Positions 7,101 to 10,419 of a stretch of DNA of 10,419 nt are shown here, one piece after another. The position numbers and the translations under genes were made by a program. The DNA is from Saprospirales bacterium (GTDB lineage Bacteria; Bacteroidota; Bacteroidia; Chitinophagales; Saprospiraceae). The notes beneath the pieces are model-generated. The model saw only the letters and a program-made list of their open reading frames with translations, did no database searches and was not told the origin of the DNA. The stretch is taken from positions 1-10,419 of the forward strand of contig PWJP01000059.1 of the NCBI GenBank assembly GCA_003559985.1. The letters are read 5' to 3'. Positions within the stretch are counted from its first letter, which is position 1. Every line of letters starts with the position of its first letter.

Positions 7101-8291
7101 ATGGCTGAATTCCAAGAGATAAGCTTGAAAAAGGGCAGAGAAAAAATGCTGTCCAGAAGACACCCCTGGATATTTTCTGGTGCAGTTGCAGGAGGCATGG
7201 AAGCCGCAGATAATGGGGCAGTGGTGATAGTGGTATCATCAGCCGGCAATTATCTGGCCACCGGTCATTTTCAGAAATCTTCCATAGCAGTCCGACTCTT
7301 GAGTTTTTCGGACCCGGCCATCGATCAGGCTTTTTACGAGAACCGCATTCAATCCGCAGTTGATTTTCGGAAAAACGTAGGCCTGGAACCCAAAGATAAA
7401 GATACAAACTGCTTCCGTCTGATAAATGGGGAAGGAGATGGGCTTCCGGGCCTTATCGCTGATTTTTACAACGGCCTTATCGTCCTGCAGTATCACTCTT
7501 ACGGAATGCATCGGCAACGAGAATTTATAGAGACAGCATTCGCTGAAGTAATGGGTAAAAGTGCACACGGGATAATTGGCTTTGTACAGGGGCTGGACAT
7601 AGTGGGAATAAATGATAACCAACCCCAGGACCAGTTTAATCAGGGTGATGGACAGGAAGTAACAGAGACAGGCATAAAATACCTGATCAACCCCTTCAAG
7701 GGACAAAAAACAGGATTTTTCCTCGACCAGCGCGATAACAGAGTTTTATTGCGACAAATGAGTCAGGGGATGCGGGTACTCAATACCTTCTCCTACACAG
7801 GTGGTTTTTCCTTAAATGCACTAAAGGGCGGAGCAATGGAGGTAGTTAGTGTAGATTCTTCTTCCTACGCTAGCGAGATGTGCAAAATTAACGAACAGGT
7901 CAATGGTTTTTCCGGTGAAAATCACGAGATAGTCACCGGCGATGTCTTTGAATTCTTAAAAGAGGACCCCCGGGAATTTAATGTGGTCATTCTCGATCCC
8001 CCCGCTTTTGCAAAGAGCAGAAAAAAGTCTCACAACGCTGTTCAGGCCTACAAGCGACTCAATCGAGAAGGGCTGAAAAAAGTAAAAAAAGGGGGCTTTC
8101 TAATAACCTTTTCCTGTTCTCAGGTTATTGCCAGCCAACTTTTCGAAGACACAATAAGGGCAGCAGCCATAGAATGCGGGCGTCCGGCAAAAATTATCAA
8201 ACGACTTGGACCGGGTACCGACCATCCGGTTAGTGTATTCCACCCCGAAGGGCATTACCTAAAGGGGCTGCTAGTTCATTTGGATGGTTAG
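7101..8291 (+). CDS. rlmI: Class I SAM-dependent 23S rRNA (cytosine-C5) methyltransferase, RlmI family
   Basis: At 396 residues it has the length of E. coli RlmI, which makes m5C1962 in 23S rRNA. The N-terminal part (residues 6-70, with KKGREKMLSRRHPWIFSGAV) is a PUA-like RNA-binding domain. A central segment (about 104-200) contains NGEGDGLPGLIADFYNG. The Rossmann methyltransferase part starts at TGFFLDQRDNR (204-214). SAM motif I is NTFSYTGGFS (228-237), the acidic residue after the next strand is Asp252 in SVDSSSYA, motif IV is ILDPPAFAKS (297-306), and FSCS (337-340) supplies the likely catalytic Cys339. The gene lies 9 bases after the patatin-like gene and probably shares its mRNA. No clear T-tailed terminator follows. 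The family is certain; the exact target base is inferred from RlmI, and paralogous RlmI-like enzymes in Bacteroidota could modify another site. Confidence 0.9.
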   Translation: MAEFQEISLKKGREKMLSRRHPWIFSGAVAGGMEAADNGAVVIVVSSAGNYLATGHFQKSSIAVRLLSFSDPAIDQAFYENRIQSAVDFRKNVGLEPKDKDTNCFRLINGEGDGLPGLIADFYNGLIVLQYHSYGMHRQREFIETAFAEVMGKSAHGIIGFVQGLDIVGINDNQPQDQFNQGDGQEVTETGIKYLINPFKGQKTGFFLDQRDNRVLLRQMSQGMRVLNTFSYTGGFSLNALKGGAMEVVSVDSSSYASEMCKINEQVNGFSGENHEIVTGDVFEFLKEDPREFNVVILDPPAFAKSRKKSHNAVQAYKRLNREGLKKVKKGGFLITFSCSQVIASQLFEDTIRAAAIECGRPAKIIKRLGPGTDHPVSVFHPEGHYLKGLLVHLDG

Positions 8292-8399
8292 AGGGGTTTG
8301 TGCCTATGAATGAGAATTGTCATTCCTGATATCAGATCTAAAATTCTGCTGTACTTCTTGAGAGAAGTAGATAATGAAGGATTTTAGGATGGAAAATGT

Positions 8400-8479
8400 G
8401 GAATTGATTTGATGGGGGTAAAATACGCACGGCCGTGCGTATCTAAAGATATAAACGGCTTCGGCGTGAAACCAATTCC
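8400..8479. repeat. Nested inverted-repeat element with a perfect 20-bp palindrome
   Basis: GGAATTGATTT (8400-8410) and AAACCAATTCC (8469-8479) are inverted copies matching at 10 of 11 positions. Inside lies the perfect palindrome ATACGCACGGCCGTGCGTAT (8423-8442). To its right is a small hairpin with a TTCG loop: ACG (8455-8457) pairs with CGT (8465-8467), C8459 with G8464, and G8458 is bulged. As RNA this would fold as an outer stem with two inner hairpins; as DNA it resembles a short palindromic interspersed repeat or MITE. Its local GC content differs from the AT-rich surroundings. Copy number cannot be judged from this window. Confidence 0.6.
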
Positions 8480-8518
8480 CCTTCATAGAAATTCCCAATA
8501 ATAATTATTTTAAACCAG

Positions 8519-8544
8519 GGGTTTGGAATTCTTGCCCCAAACCC
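8519..8544 (-). terminator. Weak hairpin after glyA, possible terminator
   Basis: GGGTTTGG (8519-8526) and CCAAACCC (8537-8544) are perfect inverted arms of 8 bp around a 10-base loop. The hairpin lies 21 bases beyond the glyA stop on the minus strand. In the glyA direction it is followed by CTGGTTTAAAATAATTATT, AT-rich but without a clean T run. In the rlmI direction ATTTTTAA follows about 8 bases later. It could end either transcript. Confidence 0.4.
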
Positions 8545-8565
8545 AATTCCTCATTTTTAATTAAT

Positions 8566-9855
8566 TCATTCCCCTTCAAAACTAAACATGGGTCTATCAC
8601 CCATAAATGCCACTACTTTTTTCTCTATTTCTCCTATCAGTTTCTTGTTTTCGGGGTCAGAAATAATCTCATCCATCCAGTTGGTGATCTGGATAAAATC
8701 TTCTTCCTTCAATCCACGAGTAGTGAGCGCGGCAGTACCCAATCTCATCCCACTGGTTACCATCGGTGACTCCGTATCAAATGGCACCATGTTCTTATTG
8801 ATAGTAATAGCCGCTTTTTGCAATGCTTCTTCCGCTGCGGCGCCGGTTATTTTTTTACTTCTCAGGTCGATTAACATGAGGTGATTGTCTGTCCCACCGG
8901 ATATCACCTTATATCCCAGATTCTCAAATTCACCGGCCATGGCTTTAGCATTTTTAATGACCTGCTCAATGTAATTTTTAAAGCCTGGAGATTGTGCTTG
9001 CTTAAAAGCGACTGCTTTTGCAGCGATTACGTGTTCAAGTGGTCCTCCCTGACTGCCGGGGAATACCGCACTGTTGAGTATTGTACTCATTCTCCGTACT
9101 TTACCTTTGGAAGTTGTAATGCCAAGTGGATTGCCATCAATTCGGCTGCTCATTATTACACCACCTCTTGGTCCTCTTAGAGTTTTGTGAGTAGTGCTGG
9201 TAACCGCATCACACCAGGGTAGGGGGTCGTTTAAGAATCCTGTGGCTATGATTCCTGCGGGATGCGCGATATCAGCGAGCAGAGCAGCTCCCACATTGTC
9301 GGCTATTTCTCTGAAAGCTTTATAATCCCAATCCCTGGAATATGCTGAAGCTCCACATATTATTAGTCCTGGTTTTTCCCGTTCAGCTGTTTTGGCAACT
9401 TCCTCCATGTCGATTCTTCCTGTCTCCCGGTCCACTCCGTAAAAAACGGCTTTATAGAGTTTACCGGAAAAATTTACCGGAGAGCCATGGGTCAAATGGC
9501 CCCCGTGGGCCAGGTTAAAGCCCAGTACGGTATCACCCGGATTCAATAGTCCTAAATAGACTGCTGAATTGGCCTGAGAACCGCTGTGAGGTTGTACATT
9601 GGCATACTTTGCACCGAATAAGTCCTTAAGCCGGTCAATAGCCAATTGCTCAATTTCATCCACCACCTCGCATCCTCCGTAATAACGTTTACCTGGATAG
9701 CCCTCGGCGTATTTGTTTGTCAGGCAACTTCCCACAGCCTGCAAAACCTCTTGCGAAACAAAGTTCTCGGAGGCTATGAGTTCTATTCCATCTCTTTGTC
9801 TAGTAAACTCCTTTTCAATCAGATTAAAAACCCGGGAATCATTGTACATCTTCAT
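8566..9855 (-). CDS. glyA: Serine hydroxymethyltransferase
   Basis: A PLP enzyme (429 residues, normal family length) that converts serine and tetrahydrofolate to glycine and 5,10-methylene-tetrahydrofolate in the cytoplasm, feeding purine, thymidylate and methionine synthesis. Landmarks are GIELIASENFVS (23-34), NKYAEGYPGKRYYGGCE (47-63), QPHSGSQANSAVY (88-100), Asp195 and His198 in LLADIAHPAG, the PLP Schiff-base Lys224 in TSTTHKTLRGPRGG, FPGSQGGPLEH (265-275), and Arg371 in TSGMRLGT for substrate carboxylate binding. All catalytic residues expected from the family are present. ATG 9855 (MKMYND) is taken as start. ATG 9849, two codons later, is equally possible; an AGGA lies 2 bases before the first and 8 before the second, though such motifs count little in Bacteroidota. 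The gene is alone on its strand, with its own promoter-like region and an overlapping dyad. Confidence 0.97.
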   Translation of the reverse strand: MKMYNDSRVFNLIEKEFTRQRDGIELIASENFVSQEVLQAVGSCLTNKYAEGYPGKRYYGGCEVVDEIEQLAIDRLKDLFGAKYANVQPHSGSQANSAVYLGLLNPGDTVLGFNLAHGGHLTHGSPVNFSGKLYKAVFYGVDRETGRIDMEEVAKTAEREKPGLIICGASAYSRDWDYKAFREIADNVGAALLADIAHPAGIIATGFLNDPLPWCDAVTSTTHKTLRGPRGGVIMSSRIDGNPLGITTSKGKVRRMSTILNSAVFPGSQGGPLEHVIAAKAVAFKQAQSPGFKNYIEQVIKNAKAMAGEFENLGYKVISGGTDNHLMLIDLRSKKITGAAAEEALQKAAITINKNMVPFDTESPMVTSGMRLGTAALTTRGLKEEDFIQITNWMDEIISDPENKKLIGEIEKKVVAFMGDRPMFSFEGE

Positions 9856-9904
9856 TATCCTATAGAATTTTCCTGTGTAGCTAAGAAAACATTTAACAAT
9901 TGAT

Positions 9905-9939
9905 GCTAATCATTAGTTTGTCTCAAAGTAATGATTAGC
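9905..9939. promoter_or_regulatory. 35-base near-perfect inverted repeat at the glyA promoter
   Basis: GCTAATCATTA (9905-9915) and TAATGATTAGC (9929-9939) are perfect 11-bp inverted arms. Symmetry continues inward with TTTG (9917-9920) and CAAA (9924-9927) around a TCT centre, broken only by the G9916/G9928 pair. On the minus strand the right half overlaps the best promoter box of glyA. A DNA operator for a dimeric regulator is the most natural reading; a leader hairpin is the alternative. Confidence 0.6.
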
Positions 9940-9952
9940 CACAGTGAACAAA
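9924..9952 (-). promoter_or_regulatory. glyA: Candidate promoter of glyA
   Basis: Read on the minus strand, TTTG (9952-9949) is followed after 17 bases by TTACTTTG (9931-9924), which matches TAnnTTTG except at its second base. The spacer is slightly shorter than the usual 19-21. Transcription would begin near 9917 and leave a leader of about 60 bases before the ATG at 9855. The second box lies inside the 35-base dyad. Confidence 0.35.
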
Positions 9953-9973
9953 GGCATTAATAATCACGTAAGT

Positions 9974-10008
9974 AAAAAAGGACCGGGCGATTGCACTCCC
10001 GGTCCTTT
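9974..10008 (-). terminator. Rho-independent terminator of the minus-strand T9SS cargo gene
   Basis: AAAGGACCGGG (9977-9987) and CCCGGTCCTTT (9998-10008) are a perfect 11-bp inverted repeat with a 10-base loop. Read on the minus strand, the stem is followed by a run of six T (9979-9974). It lies 31 bases past the stop codon of the gene at 10040. Confidence 0.9.
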
Positions 10009-10039
10009 GTAAATCACCAAATATTCTAAACTCACTAAA

Positions 10040-10419
10040 TTATCTCGTTATTATTAAAGGTGCTGTTTGCACACCGTCTTTTGAAATAATTCTTATTATG
10101 TATTGGCCTGATTGAAAAGTATTTAAGTCCTCTTGAATCATTGTATTTTGGCCACTATTGAGCTTGGTTTGCCTCACTGATCGACCCTGCATATCCACAA
10201 AATCAAGGTACAGTTCCTCTCCCTGTGCATTATCAAACTCAATGTTTACTCTATCAGAAGCGGGATTTGGGAAAACATGAAGTGGAGTAACTTCTTCTCC
10301 AACTACTTCGTTTGTAGAGCTGATAAGACCGGTTCTCATTCTCACTATTGGGCCTGAAATGTTGATGTAACCAGAAAAATACTGTTTCTGTCCATTGGCA
10401 TTGTCGGCATAAAGTAGGC
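10040..10419 (-). CDS. C-terminal part of a T9SS-secreted protein (5' end outside window)
   Basis: The frame is open from the stop at 10042-10040 to the right edge of the window, giving 125 visible residues, so the gene starts outside. The last 80 or so residues are a T9SS type A sorting domain: PLHVFPNPASDRVNIEF, then DMQGRSV, then QSGQYIIRIISKDGVQTAPL and the terminal IITR. This domain is recognised by the T9SS translocon and normally removed after export by the sortase-like PorU. The residues before it, starting LYADNANGQKQYFSGYINIS, show no recognisable domain. A GTG at 10345 could be mistaken for a start, but the same frame continues coding-like upstream and a sorting domain alone would lack a signal peptide. 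The cargo function is unknown. A strong terminator follows, so it ends its transcript. Confidence 0.85.
   Translation of the reverse strand, partial: LLYADNANGQKQYFSGYINISGPIVRMRTGLISSTNEVVGEEVTPLHVFPNPASDRVNIEFDNAQGEELYLDFVDMQGRSVRQTKLNSGQNTMIQEDLNTFQSGQYIIRIISKDGVQTAPLIITR

Larger units (their letters stand above)
8292..8565. other. Convergent intergenic region rich in dyad symmetry
   Basis: This 274-base gap between the ends of rlmI and glyA has no supportable gene. It holds a CTGATATCAG palindrome (8326-8335) flanked by AGAATT (8313-8318) and AATTCT (8342-8347), a hairpin TACTTCT/AGAAGTA (8352-8358 with 8363-8369, loop TGAG), the nested element at 8400-8479, and a GGGTTTGG/CCAAACCC hairpin (8519-8544). 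GGAATT or AATTCC motifs recur several times. The amount of structure exceeds what two terminators need. Confidence 0.7.

Noticed and set aside
7239..7706. A 155-residue minus-strand open frame inside rlmI
   Set aside because: Antisense shadow of a conserved gene, without any recognisable motif.
8304..8498. A 64-residue minus-strand open frame in the convergent intergenic region
   Set aside because: It runs across the palindromes, has no recognisable domain, and its composition looks like chance translation of an AT-rich gap.
8475..8578. Direct repeat ATTCCCCTTCA (8475-8485 and 8568-8578) as target-site duplication or attachment site
   Set aside because: The second copy contains the glyA stop region, the repeat is only 11 bases of low complexity, and no integrase or transposase is present.
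9856..9930. Glycine or other riboswitch in the glyA leader
   Set aside because: The probable leader is only about 60 bases and shows no conserved aptamer motif; the dyad at 9905-9939 is a simple palindrome that fits an operator better.
10343..10345. GTG at 10345 as a real start for a short 101-residue protein
   Set aside because: The frame stays open and coding-like up to the window edge, and a sorting domain without a signal peptide would not function as a separate protein.

Overview
The window looks like a chromosomal segment of a Bacteroidota (Bacteroidetes) bacterium. The evidence is an Oar-like TonB-dependent receptor, two proteins ending in type A sorting domains of the type IX secretion system (T9SS, with xxPNPxxDxxNI cores), promoter-like TTTG / TAnnTTTG elements, and no strong Shine-Dalgarno sequences. 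The genus cannot be named from sequence alone. I see no phage, plasmid, insertion sequence, CRISPR array, tRNA or rRNA.

Layout, left to right. Positions 1-1890 (+) hold the C-terminal part of a TonB-dependent receptor, closed by a strong hairpin terminator at 1917-1948. Positions 2033-2959 (+) encode a lipoprotein of the glycerophosphodiester phosphodiesterase family, preceded by a plausible Bacteroidota promoter. Positions 3111-6182 (+) encode a 1023-residue secreted protein: signal peptide, plastocyanin-like type 1 copper domain, four tandem units of about 205 residues, and a T9SS sorting domain. This is the least ordinary gene in the window. A perfect 14-bp inverted repeat (6206-6257) follows it. 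Next comes a two-gene unit: a patatin-like phospholipase (6306-7091, +) and an RlmI-type rRNA cytosine methyltransferase (7101-8291, +), 9 bases apart.

A 274-base convergent intergenic region (8292-8565) is rich in dyad symmetry. It includes a perfect 20-bp palindrome nested in an approximately 80-base element with inverted ends. glyA (serine hydroxymethyltransferase) runs on the minus strand at 8566-9855. A near-perfect 35-base inverted repeat overlaps its likely promoter. The window closes with the C-terminal part of another T9SS cargo protein (10040-10419, -), which has its own rho-independent terminator (9974-10008).

The genes do not form one pathway. Envelope and surface functions dominate the left part: outer-membrane uptake, lipid-headgroup hydrolysis and a secreted copper protein. 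The patatin-like enzyme adds a second possible lipid hydrolase. The right part holds housekeeping genes for rRNA modification and one-carbon metabolism. The best leads for something undescribed are the cupredoxin/tandem-repeat/T9SS architecture, the structured element at 8400-8479, and the dyad in front of glyA.
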